The notes beneath the pieces are model-generated. The model was not told where the DNA came from and searched no databases. It saw only the letters and a program-made list of their open reading frames with translations. Positions 12,801 to 23,370 of a DNA stretch of 64,000 nt are shown in pieces (position 1 is the stretch's first letter; each line of letters opens with the position of its first letter). The position numbers and the translations under genes were made by a program. The stretch comes from Cannabis sativa (taxonomy: Eukaryota; Streptophyta; Magnoliopsida; Rosales; Cannabaceae): contig NC_083606.1 of the NCBI RefSeq assembly GCF_029168945.1, forward strand, positions 14,224,041-14,288,040, in the 5' to 3' direction.

Positions 12801-13135
12801 CAAAGTATTTTTGAAACATCATGGGATATATAAATGCAATACTTTTGTATAATAGCATGTAGCATGTTGTCTTCATTAGTATTTTTTAAATTTTAAAATG
12901 AAAATTAAAATTATAAAATATAGCTTAAGAAATTATAATTAAGGTTATAAACTGGTAAAGGTTGTGTTGGAGGCTAGGGTTTTTGCTCTAGAGAGAGAAA
13001 TTTGTTAGATTAAATTTTGGTAGGATTATTTAGCTAAAATTAATCAATTATAATTAACGTTTTCTAATCAGAATATTCTGTCAAATTTTAGAATATTCTG
13101 TTAATATTTTGACAGAAAAATAAATAATAACATTA
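9823..13135. other. Intergenic DNA without recognisable genes
   Basis: Mostly AT-rich. Around 9870-9970 there is a short GC-richer island with an 83-codon open frame (9862-10113) that matches nothing I recognise. An (AT)n-type simple repeat sits at about 11470-11510. I see no protein domain, tRNA or bounded transposon here. Confidence 0.5.
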
Positions 13136-13619
13136 AATTAACTAAGAATTCTGTTACATAGCCACATTTTATATAAAAAAAATATTTTAAAAAAAAAGTC
13201 ACCCAATAATTTTTCATAAACAAAGAATTCGCCACATTTTATATATTCAGATGTGGAGGCAAACAATTATAACCTGATCGAGCCAAAAAAAAACAAATAG
13301 AAAAATTCTTTAGCAATATATATATAATATATAAATAGTAGTAAATTCTTATTTAGAATAAAATCCAACTAAATAACATAAGTACATTTAGAAAAGTCAA
13401 TCGTAGATGTACAACAGCAAAAACTCAATCATATTTTTTTTTGATTTAATGGGATTTATTTTATTTATTTTATTATATATAAATAAAAAGTGACCCATAA
13501 ATTTCTCATAAACCATTTTATTTTTATTAATAAACCATTTATTTTTAATATAAATAAAAAGTCACCCATGAATTTCTCATAAACCAAGAATTCTGTTATA
13601 TATGCACACTTTATATAGA
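13136..13619 (-). mobile_element. Stacked Helitron 5'-end fragments
   Basis: Three minus-strand sequences resemble the 5' terminal region of the Helitron at 13625-15619. On the plus strand they read as an AAGAATTC core followed by CACATTTTATATA or CACACTTTATATAGA, ending near 13175, 13245 and 13619. Two related GTCACCCA-AATTT-TCATAAAC blocks (13195 and 13560) accompany them. No matching CTRR 3' end was located, so these are partial copies. Confidence 0.5.
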
Positions 13620-13624
13620 ATAGA

Positions 13625-14897
13625 CTAGATGAGAGTTACGTGGCGAGCCGCGTAAATATTAGTTTTATATAAGTTCTAGTGGTTTTTGTTTAAGAATTCA
13701 ATAACTAAGCAACAACAACAACAATGGTAGATATATCTATTTAAGTTTTTCATATTTGTAAAGATTATAAATCTAAACTTTTAATTTTCTTGATTTGAGA
13801 TTTTGAATTGTTCTGATTTATTTGTTTATGAATTTATTGAAATACTTGAATATTTATTTGTTCTGATTTTGAATTGTTTTGATTTGTTCATGTTTGAATA
13901 TTTATATTGATGATTGTTAATGAAATTAGTCCATAAAAATCTCTTTTCATTCTACAAAATAAATAAACAAATAAAACAGATTGATGAAAATCCATGGTAA
14001 AACTACTTAAAGTAAATGAGTTATTGCATTCTTTTTCTCTCTCTTTCTTTTTAAAAAAAAAATGATACAACAAACATAAGATGCACATGAAATGAATGCA
14101 CATAAAAGAACACTCAGTCCATTGTTTAACCTAACATGCCAAAAAAAATGCACACTAACACACGAAGGAAGGCAAAACAAGCAATTATCATAGATTATCA
14201 ACTGTCATCGTGTCCCTAGGTCCGAAAAAATAAAACTTTACGAACTCCAATTCACAGAAAGTGAGTTTTTTCATCTTAAAGGGACACATTCCTTATATTA
14301 TATATATATATGTGTCAATTATTATTTCCTTAATATATTCATTTTTTTTTACTAAAACAGAAAAAGAAAAGAAAATTTTCAAATTCATAATCAAATTAAA
14401 AACAAAAGAACACGACTGACCTCAACAGACTACCCACTTGTATCTGTAAAAATGGTAATGGAGAACCCTTCAATTATTTATCTCATGTATGCATCATTTC
14501 AGCAAGATTAATTGGAAAAACCTTCATCCATACAATTGAACTATTTAAAACCCCATAACAGAAGATAAATTTTCTACCAGTACTGATGTGAAGAGAGTGA
14601 ATAAACAAACAAGCATATTAAAACCAATAAAGCTAATAGTAATAATAAAACATCAATATATTAGAAATTAAAAGAGCTAATAACCGATGATATTATTAAA
14701 GTATAATAAAATTAATTTATTAAGTTCACCGCAGAATATTTCTAATTTTCAGCACGAAGATTGAGCTCTGTAGTTGTCTCTGTGCAAATTCTCTTCCATA
14801 CCTTCACAAACCAAAATAAAAATTAATAAAAGAAGAGAACCCCAAATCAATCAAAAGCACTAATGAGCATAAAACAAAACTTTAAGGCTACAACAAC

Positions 14898-14928
<31 letters not shown>

Positions 14929-15619
14929 CAAAGGATAGAAAAGACCAATCGTGACCACCTCTTCCATATTACTTCATAACCAAATTCAACATCTCTCATC
15001 ACCAAATTCTCACTATTATCTTTACTCAACCGAAAAAGATTAAAGAAACCCACTGAAATCAATCAATCATGAGATCTAATCAAAGTCCACTTGGTGATAA
15101 AGATCAAATAAATTAAAAAGAGAGTTTGAAAGAACAAAAAAAAATAAGAAACTAATATAAGGGTCTTTGAGTAGCAAAGAGGATCAAAGTGAAGTCGGGT
15201 CGCTGAGCAAATGATCTTCTTTGAATCCTTTCCGTACTGTATTTTCTTGAGATTATGCCTTACACGTTTTCGGCTATTTGCTATAAATTTCCAAATCATT
15301 AAATGAATATTAAGATAAAAAAAAAAAAAGTTCTCACTGTTATCATAAATTAAGTAGCATTTTACAAATAAATAAATAAAAAAAATATTAATATTCTTCC
15401 AAGATAGGTTTGTTAGAGAGATATGTGGTATTTTTTTAATTTAAAAAGAGATTATTAATATTTAAAAGATTGTTTAATTTTTTGGGTTTAATTATTGGGT
15501 TTATTTATTAACGGGAGATCAAACCTAATCGTTAAATTTAACAGAATATTCTTTTATTTTTAAGTATATTCTGTTAAACCAAGAATTGCCGTTAGATAGG
15601 CACTTTTAATATATAAAGA
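13625..15619 (-). mobile_element. Non-autonomous Helitron, complete ends
   Basis: On the minus strand the element starts TCTTTATATATTAAAAGTGC and ends in CTAG. It sits exactly between a flanking A and T, the Helitron insertion rule. Just before the CTAG end is an imperfect hairpin, ACGCGG-CTCG-CCACGT, with a 13-nt spacer that ends in CTAG. The same ends occur on a second copy at 42051-42988, which confirms both boundaries. The element is 1,995 bp long with no Rep or helicase coding region, so it is non-autonomous. It has an A run at about 14899-14925 and a GC-richer patch near 15180-15300 that could be captured host sequence. Confidence 0.85.
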
Positions 15620-16549
15620 TATACGGGTTATTATTGACTTTCTCTTTAATTAAGAGAAATTATAGCAAATAGCTCTAAATCATAACACTATATTAGTATA
15701 TGTCTTCATTTCAAAAAATCATAACAAATAGCCATAAATTATAGGATTATGTTAGCAAATATCCTCATTTCAAAACTTGTAGAGAAATGATCATTTTAAA
15801 CTATTTACTATTTATACTGCCTTTTGTCACATAAAAAAAATCATTAATTTTTTTTTTCATTTTTTTTTAAATTAGAAGCAAATTATTTAAAGATTATTAT
15901 ATATTTATATTAGTTTTGTTAAAAAACATTATTTAAAAATTATGTCGATCTTTTTAATTTTTTTTGAGTTGTTGTGGGCTGTTGGTATATAGATTTTGTT
16001 GTACGGTGTATTTCTATTTTGTTGTATGGTATATTATTATTCTTAGATGATATTTATTTTTATTTTGATATGTATAATAGTGGTATATAATTTTATTAGC
16101 ATAATAAAAATATTTTAATGTATGTATATAATTTTATTGGCATGCTACATATATTTAATTATTATTTTTATATATTTTGATTGTATGATTATTTATTTAC
16201 AATAATATTTAATTAGTTTTTATTTTATTATATACAATGGTAGTATATAATTTTGCTATCATGATATATATATTTCAATTGTGGTATATAATTTGGTTAG
16301 TATAGTATATATATATTGGTAATATATATTTTTTTTATTATTATTTTTTTTATATATATGTTCTGGTGAATGGTATATGTATTTTTTATTATACGGTATA
16401 TAATTTTTTTTAAAAAATATTTAAGTTCAATTTTCTATTGTACTTTTGTTGACATGATATATACTTTTATTAGCATCCTACATATTTTTATTTTTATTTG
16501 TTGTTATTATTATATATATATTTCTATTGTAAGGTATGTATTTTATGTT
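15620..16549 (+). repeat. AT-rich dispersed repeat, left part (split by solo LTR)
   Basis: Low-complexity DNA built from repeated phrases such as GGTATATAATTTTATTAGCATG. The same type of sequence resumes at 19630 after the solo LTR. The join TTTCTATTGTAAGGTATGTATTTTATGTT | ATATGG is confirmed by a second, uninterrupted internal copy near 19766-19802. An inverted relative lies at about 26640-26885. The class of element is unknown. Confidence 0.6.
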
Positions 16550-17599
16550 TGTAATATCCAGATTAAAATAGTATTTAATTTTTTTTTCTCTCCTTGGGAT
16601 ATTAATTGTGTGAGGATAATTATCTTATATATTTGTGTTGTTAGTGAGTTGAGATTGTTGCTTAGATTATTGTACCAATTTTCTAGAGAGAGTTAAAGTT
16701 ATATTAACTACGAAAGTGAAATATTATGGTATTTTTACAAGGTAGGTAATCATTTAATTAAAGCCCAATATGAAAGTTTATTAGGGTTTTATAAATTATT
16801 TAGTGGATTTTAATTAATGGTATAAGTGATATTAAATAACATTATTATAGAATTAATGTTAAAAATTCGTAGGTTTGGATAAATTCGCAGGATTAAAAAC
16901 TGTTTTACTAAAACGATCATATCTGGAGTTCTGGAGCTCGGATTGAGGTGATTTCAGTGGCGTTGGAAAGATAATTCAAAGATCTATCAATTATGTAGAA
17001 ATAGATTTATCGTAATTTAAACTTTATTGGGGTCAAAATTAAGCTACAAAGTGACTACCTGTTAAGTTTAGTATAGAAACCCTAAGTTTTAAAATTCAAA
17101 TTTAAAACTTATATCTAACAAATAAGATTTTTATTTAATTATTCTATTTAGAGTTAAATTAGTATCAGATTATAGGAGTTATTTTATTATTTTCTTTTAT
17201 AGGTTTAATTAGATTATAAAACCTAAATGTATCACATTCTTAATACGTAATATGCAGAGCCTCTAACCTGAGAAAAATAAAACTCAACCTCAATCTCCTT
17301 CTTTCAGCCTGAACACAATTCTTAGAGAAGACACTCATAAAATCCTATACCCTACAAGTTATTCATCTCGCTATCTATCAAAGATTTATAATTTTCCTTC
17401 TTGTTTCGTTCTCTTCGCCAAACAACACTCATGATTTTCATCAACATAACATTGAGATCATCATCACCATTCTAATAATTTGAGATTTCAAGATCTAGCA
17501 CTGATTAAGAAGAGTCATCAAGAGGTAAGAGAGTTCTTCCACTTATTGTTGTGAACTTTTAGGTTAAACTATGAAATCTCATTTTTTATTTTTTTTCTG

Positions 17600-18365
17600 A
17601 AAATTATTGTCTTAGTAAAATAGTCATATCTCTCTCAACATTGATCCGTTTCCAGCGATTTTTGTATCGTTAGAAAGCTTATTCGATGATATAAAATTTT
17701 TATGAAGAAACTATTCACCAATTCAGTGTTCTTCTATGTTGAAAATTATCATCTTTCTGCTGTTGTTGTAATTCGTTTTTTTTTTTTTATATTTCCAGAA
17801 AAAAAAATACTTTCACTTAAAACACCATAACTCTCTCAATTATTGTCCATTTTTAATGATCTATATATGGTTTCAAAGCTTATTTAATTTTCCATAAGTT
17901 TCATGAAGAAACATTTCGTTAATTCGGAGTTATACTATGTCGAAAAGTTAGTTTCCTTCTGTATCATGTAATTCGTTTCTTGAATCTTGTTCTTCCAAAA
18001 CTGTTTTGGTAAAATTGTAATATCTCTTTGAATATAATTCCAATTTCAGAGATTTTGGTATCATTGGAAAGGGAATTTAATTTCCTAAAACTTTCATGAA
18101 GATGTTATCTTCTAGTTCTGAACCTTTCAATGCAAAAAGTTTGTATTTTTTCTAAGTCGTATAATTCGTTACTCCATAATCCTTCTCAGAAATAGTTTCA
18201 GTAAAACAATCATAACTCTCTCAGTTTTAATCCATTTTTAATGATCTTTATATCATTGGAAAGATAATGAAAGTTTCTATAATTTTTATGAAGACAATTT
18301 TTACTGAATTAGTGTAGTTGTTGGTCAAAAATAGTAATCTTTCTGCTGTACTGTAAGAGTACGAA
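17600..18365 (+). repeat. Four diverged ~195-bp tandem units inside the solo LTR
   Basis: Each unit holds, in order: a GTAAAA block; a CATAACTCTCTCA-like block (at about 17625, 17825, 18017, 18210); TTTTAATGATCT/CAGCGATTTT; a GTATC-TTGGAAAG block; TTTCATGAAGA-like; and GTAATTCGT. Spacing is about 200, 192 and 193 bp. A more diverged fifth relative is at about 16905-17050 (CGTTGGAAAGATAATTCAAA). Confidence 0.8.
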
Positions 18366-18611
18366 TTTTAATATTAGGGCCTTGACCCATGTCTTATTAT
18401 AGGTAGTAGTGACGAGATAACAAGTCTTAAGCAGCGGGATTTGAGGTAAGGAAATTAAGTAGTTTTTATGTGTTGAACTGCATAATTTAAATTATTTGTC
18501 TATTGAAATATTATTTGTGATGTATTATTATGAATGTGTATATAGTACTAAGAATGTGTGGTATGGACACAATATGAGTTTGTGAATCGATATATATTAT
18601 GGTTGGTACGA

Positions 18612-18925
18612 TTTGTATGTTGTATGATGTATGTGGTGTGTTGTATGTTGTATGTTGTATGTTGTATGCTAATGTCTCAGGTACAAATGAGGGGTCATGG
18701 TGGGGTATGATACGGGGTAAGGCCGTTGAATGTAGAGATACCCTACCCTACATTTGTCTGATTCGTGTATGACATTGTTATGGTGGGGTATGATACAGTG
18801 ATATTACTGTTGAATATAGAGATACCCTATCCTATAACAATGGTAGGGTTACATAGGCCCAGGTTATTATATGGGCAGATTAGGCCCAGGATATTATAGG
18901 GCCAGGCTAGGCCCAGGTTATGTAA
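18612..18925 (+). repeat. Short tandem duplications in the solo LTR
   Basis: Three kinds are seen: TTGTATG repeated near 18615-18668; two copies of a block running from GGTGGGGTATGATAC to GAGATACCCTA (about 18697-18757 and 18782-18837); and three GGCCCAGG-type units at about 18855-18920. Confidence 0.7.
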
Positions 18926-19629
18926 TTAATGGCTATGATATGTCAATGTTATGGTAAAGACATGATATGATTGAAATAATTTTTATATGTTATTGCTATG
19001 ATTGTGCTATGAGTATGATGTCAGGGTTGTGATCCCTACATATATGTAATGGTTTCGTTTAGTACAAATATATGGTATATGATATAGCTTTCCATATCTT
19101 GAGTTATTTAAATTACAATTATGAGCTAAGGCATAGAATTTTGTTAAGACTGGATACGTTAATGTTATAAAGAATCGTATTATTGTGAATTTTAAGATAT
19201 GTTTAGTGTATTGAATGCTATTGTATGTTAAGCATTTCCTTAGTGGGCTTTTAGCTCACCCCCCTTACTTTCCCCCTACAGGCAATAGACAGGGAACATT
19301 GAATGTAAGTTTGATGAGCTGGGTCGCCCGGTATGTATACTGTGAGGGGCTATGTACGAGCAAACGGTCTAGAACGTCGGTGGAGCCTTGGTTTTGTTTT
19401 TTTTTTTATATAATAAAGTAATCTGAGCTCAGTGGGATGTTGCAAATTTATTTTTTTTTTTAAGAAAAATACACTCAACTACTTATTTTGTTTTAATATG
19501 AATGATCATTCACCTTTTTGCATATTCATTGTAAAACCCACTGTGTATTTCCAAACATCTTTGAATCTTTTTAATTAATGCATCAAAAATAGTATTTTGT
19601 AAAATAAGGCAAAATATTGGGGCGTTACA

Positions 19630-20470
19630 ATGTTATATGGTATATAAGTTTTATTATATGGTATATCATTTTATTTTAGATAATGCATGTTCAGTTTTTA
19701 TTTTATTTTATCATTTTATTTTATTTTTATTTTTATTTTTATTTGTTGTTATTATTATATATATTTCTATTTTAAGGTATATATTTTATGTTATATGGTA
19801 TATAAGTTTTATTGTATAGTATACCATTTTATTTTAGATAATGCATGTTTAGTTTTTATTTTATTATACATAAAGGTAATATATAATTTTGTTAATATGA
19901 TATATATAATTTTTTTAATAATATTATATTATTTTATTTTATTTTTTATTGTTTGTATATACGTTTTCTTGTATGGTATATAATTTTTTTTTTATCTATA
20001 GTATATCATTTATTTAAGATGATATTTATTTTATATTTTATTATATATACATTTTTCGGTATGTATTCATATTTTAATAGTGGTATATATAATTTTGTTA
20101 GCATGATATATATTTTTTGAGCATTAATTTAGTGTTGTTATAATTTCTTTGTGGTATATAATTTTATTACTACGGTATATTAATTTTCAGTAACACGATA
20201 TATCAAATACTGCTGTATATATTTAATGATTTAATATATTTATTCATTTTTGTTACAATATAATAATATGCAATACTAAAAAAAAATTATATAACTTAAT
20301 TTTATTATTATATATTTTTTTAAAAAATAAAATATGTGGTTAATGTATTTTTATAATTTTTATCACATAATTTATTATATTTGGCCATTTTCTTAATTTG
20401 TTTAAAAAATGGACATTTACTAACTTAGTTTCTAAATTTAGGGTCATTTTTCATCTCAGCCCATTAAGAG
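19630..20470 (+). repeat. AT-rich dispersed repeat, right part
   Basis: This continues the repeat at 15620-16549 beyond the solo LTR. It has the same GGTATATAATTTT-type phrases and ends around CCATTAAGAGAAATTA. Reverse-complemented relatives of 20150-20400 occur at about 26640-26885. Confidence 0.55.
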
Positions 20471-21244
20471 AAATTATTTCACAAATACACAAAAATAATA
20501 AAAACAAAATTATAAAAATATGGTTTAAAGGAATTTTAAATATTTTTACGATTTATTCTATTTTATTTACAGAAAATACATTTGTTTTATGTTGTACTCT
20601 TGTTAATTTGTTGTTGATTTTTTGTTATCAGTATATTATTTTTTGTTGTTGTTTTGATGTTATTTAAATGTTATTTTCATGTTACTTTTAAGTAGTTTTT
20701 TGTTGTTTTTATGAAAAACTGTAAAAATATAAAATAAAAAAAAATCTTTAATCGTAAAAATATAATTTTTTTTTAAAAAAATAAATTATACCATTATTTA
20801 TTATATGTTATTTGAAAAATTAATTGTTAAAAATAGACAATATTATTAGTTTTTTTGGAAGAAAAAAATTCACCAAAAATATATTCTGGGGACCATTTTA
20901 ATTATGGGATGATCTTTTTTTATCATTTTTTTTAAAACAGATAGTCTAAAATGAAATTTCCTTATAACAGAGAGCACTTTTTTTTTTTTTTGTATTATCC
21001 CTTTTTTTTATAAGGACTTATTCCTAAGACTTTCTCAATTTGTATTTTGATATTTTTTTGTTAATTCTAATATTTTTTAGTTTAAAAAAGTCAATATTAT
21101 TCTTTTTTTTAGGAATTATTACATAGAAAATCTAAATTGACACTTTATTTACAAAAATACCTTCATAAGGTGTGGACAGCATTTATACCTTTTATGTAAT
21201 TTTAATTACTAAAATACCACGTACATAATCACTTACATAATATT
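20471..21244. other. AT-rich intergenic stretch
   Basis: Long T and A runs and short open frames with low-complexity translation. Nothing recognisable is seen. Confidence 0.5.
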
Positions 21245-21432
21245 CAGACGATAGTTGCAGGGTGGTTGCTGCGTGGTTGTGCGGTGGTTGCATCAGACGA
21301 AGGTTTCAATCAGACGATGGTTGCAGGGTGGTTGCTGGGTGGTTGGCCGAAGGTTGCATCAGACGAAAGTTTTTGGGTAGTTGCTGGGTGGTTGGCTGAA
21401 GGTTGCATCAGACGAAGGTTTCAATCAGACGA
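21245..21432 (+). repeat. Minisatellite with alternating 49- and 17-bp units
   Basis: All units start with CAGACGA. Starts are 21245 (49 bp), 21294 (17 bp), 21311 (49 bp), 21360 (49 bp), 21409 (17 bp) and a partial unit at 21426. The 17-bp units read CAGACGAAGGTTTCAAT. The long units carry GGTTGCAGGGTGGTTGCTG. GC content is far higher than in the surroundings. A 66-codon frame across it is a product of the repeat. Confidence 0.85.
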
Positions 21433-22700
21433 AATAACTGTTAGCAAAATGTTTATGCAATTGTAATGCAACTATTGTGAAACATTAAAAATCAGAATAG
21501 TGTTTCCACGTACATAACTCTATCTACATGTCTTTTTATGATTTAATATGAACAAATTCGTCATTAGTAATTTGGAAAACAACAAAAATACATCAAGATA
21601 AATATTTTACTATAGTATTGACATGCTTTTTTTTTTTGGAATATACTTGAGTTGGAGTGTTTGGGAACTCCAGTTCAACTTTTTGAGACCTGCCTTTCAT
21701 GGATCTGAAAATTGAAATCAGGACATTAGTTTTATGTAAATTAAACTGGATTTCCGGTTGAATTTTAGTTTCGTAGTAGTTTTTCTACACTTTTTTTCAT
21801 GAATTCGAAACAGCCTGCGTTTTGATTGATTCTGGTTGTCTTCTCAGGTGAAGTCGCCGAAATTAATGGTGGTTCTCTTTCTGATTGAATTTTTGTTTCG
21901 ATTTCGCGTAGTTGCGCGATAATTGCCCAAGAAACATGGATTTTTGGTTGAAGGTGTATGTAAGTGGTGTATGTATAATTTTTTTTATTTAGGCTGTATA
22001 TTTATTTATTTGGCCAGCTGAAAGTATTTTTGTAATATTGTTACTTTTTTTTTTTAGTTAAAACTGAAAACAGTCCAATTTTTTTAATCTTATTTTCATA
22101 TATATTTTTTTTTTAAATATACATTTATTTTACTTTAGCTTTTCGCATAACAGTTGAAAATACATTTATCTAAACTACATTTTATTTGTGATAATTTTCT
22201 TAAAAAAATTTATATTTGATTTTTTTAATAATAAGAAGAAATTTAGGAGAAAATTAGTAAAAGTTAGAAAATAAAAAGGTTTTACATAATAATAATAATA
22301 TTAAGAAATATAACGTCTCTAAATTTTTAAAAATAATACAAAAATATAACGTCTCTAAATTGTTATGTCTCACATATATGTTAATTAGTTTATCATTTTT
22401 AACAATTAATTGAAAATAATATGAATATGTTATAGGATGTTGGCATTAAATGGAAATAAAAAATAATAAAATATTATTTAAAATAATAAAATAATATTTT
22501 GAAAAATAATATTTAAAATATTATTTATGAAATAAATTTAATGACAAATAAAATTATATTGATAATTTTGCAAAAATTCATTATATTTAATTTAGTGGTA
22601 TACTACATAAATTAATATATTAATGCCGAATAAATATCATTTTATGAAGATAAAATATTTATACAACAAGGTCTATTCTAAAAACAATACAACAAGGTTT
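21433..22700. other. Intergenic DNA
   Basis: AT-rich, with a somewhat more balanced stretch at about 21640-21960. That stretch resembles degraded transcribed or element DNA but gives no recognisable product. TATAACGTCTCTAAATT occurs twice (about 22309 and 22346). Confidence 0.45.
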
Positions 22701-22718
22701 AAAGCCCTCCAATTGGCA

Positions 22719-22884
22719 GGACTTGTAATTTTGTTGCCCATAATATGGCTAAGTGGGCCTTTTCCCACAATTTGGTTGGTGATATTCCGGTATTCACCAT
22801 CCCTTTGAACATTTTATGTAATGACCACGAGGTCTAGTTTGTTGATTAATCAAAAATGCTTTTATTCAAAAAAAAAAAAAAAAA
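22719..22884 (+). mobile_element. Severely 5'-truncated L1 tail
   Basis: A 166-bp insertion bounded by a perfect 18-bp target duplication, AAAGCCCTCCAATTGGCA, at 22701-22718 and 22885-22902. It ends in an A run. In one frame it encodes the last residues of an L1 ORF2: VGDIPVFTIPLN and on to a stop near 22835. This parallels the C-terminus of the L1 at 5329-7998 (MGEIPYPIFSIV). Target-primed reverse transcription explains all of these features. Confidence 0.9.
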
Positions 22885-22936
22885 AAAGCCCTCCAATTGG
22901 CATGGACAGTGGTGAACACATAAAATACGATAAAAT

Positions 22937-23134
22937 GGGAGAAATTTTATAAAAATACTGTGACACCAAGTTTTTTACATTTTTATGGTACCAACTTAAC
23001 AAAAATATTATATTTAAAGTTGTAAAATTACAAAAATACTGTATTTCAGTAAAATAAATACAGTATTTTTATTGAAATTAGCACAATAAAAAATATAAAA
23101 CACTTTGTGTCACAGTATTTTTGTAAATTCTCCC
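22937..23134. mobile_element. Short MITE with terminal inverted repeats
   Basis: The left end GGGAGAAATTTTATAAAAAT followed by ACTGTGACAC is mirrored at the right by GTGTCACAGTATTTTTGTAA followed by ATTCTCCC. A second internal palindrome carries AAAATACTGTATTT and AAATACAGTATTTTT. No clear target duplication was found, so the superfamily is open. Confidence 0.7.
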
Positions 23135-23208
23135 TTATTTTACAGTATTTTTGTAAATTCTAAAAAATAATAAAAGAAAACCTTAGCCTTAATTTTATGG
23201 GGTAAAAT

Positions 23209-23370
23209 AAAAAATACCTTTTCTATTTATCAATTAATTAAATCTACCTTTAATTTATATTTAATTGAAACATACCTCTCTTTATATGTACTGTACCCAA
23301 AATACCCTGATATAAGGAAGTCACATGAAAGTATGTTGAAGTGACAAGGAAAAAATTGGTAAAGTATATT
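23209..23370 (+). mobile_element. MITE arm (family of 9298-9822), left piece
   Basis: Reads AAATACCTTTTCTATTTATC... through TACCCAAAATACCCTGATAT and TTGAAGTGACA to ATTGGTAAAGTATATT. It matches an arm of the MITE at 9298-9822. The arm is interrupted by an L1 and resumes at 25488. Confidence 0.7.

Larger units (their letters stand above)
16550..19629 (+). mobile_element. Solo LTR of a Ty3/gypsy-type element, 3.08 kb
   Basis: It starts TGTAATATCC and ends GGGGCGTTACA, so the termini are inverted (TGTAA-/-TTACA). It is flanked by a perfect 5-bp duplication ATGTT at 16545-16549 and 19630-19634. There is no second LTR and no gag-pol, so this is a solo LTR left by recombination. The termini resemble those of Tekay/Del chromoviruses, which also have unusually long LTRs; that lineage call comes from memory of the family. 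Internal tandem repeats are listed separately. Confidence 0.85.

Noticed and set aside
16370..20667. Hydrophobic-looking frames resembling membrane proteins
   Set aside because: Phe/Tyr/Ile-rich because of T-rich repeats; no starts, domains or codon pattern support them.
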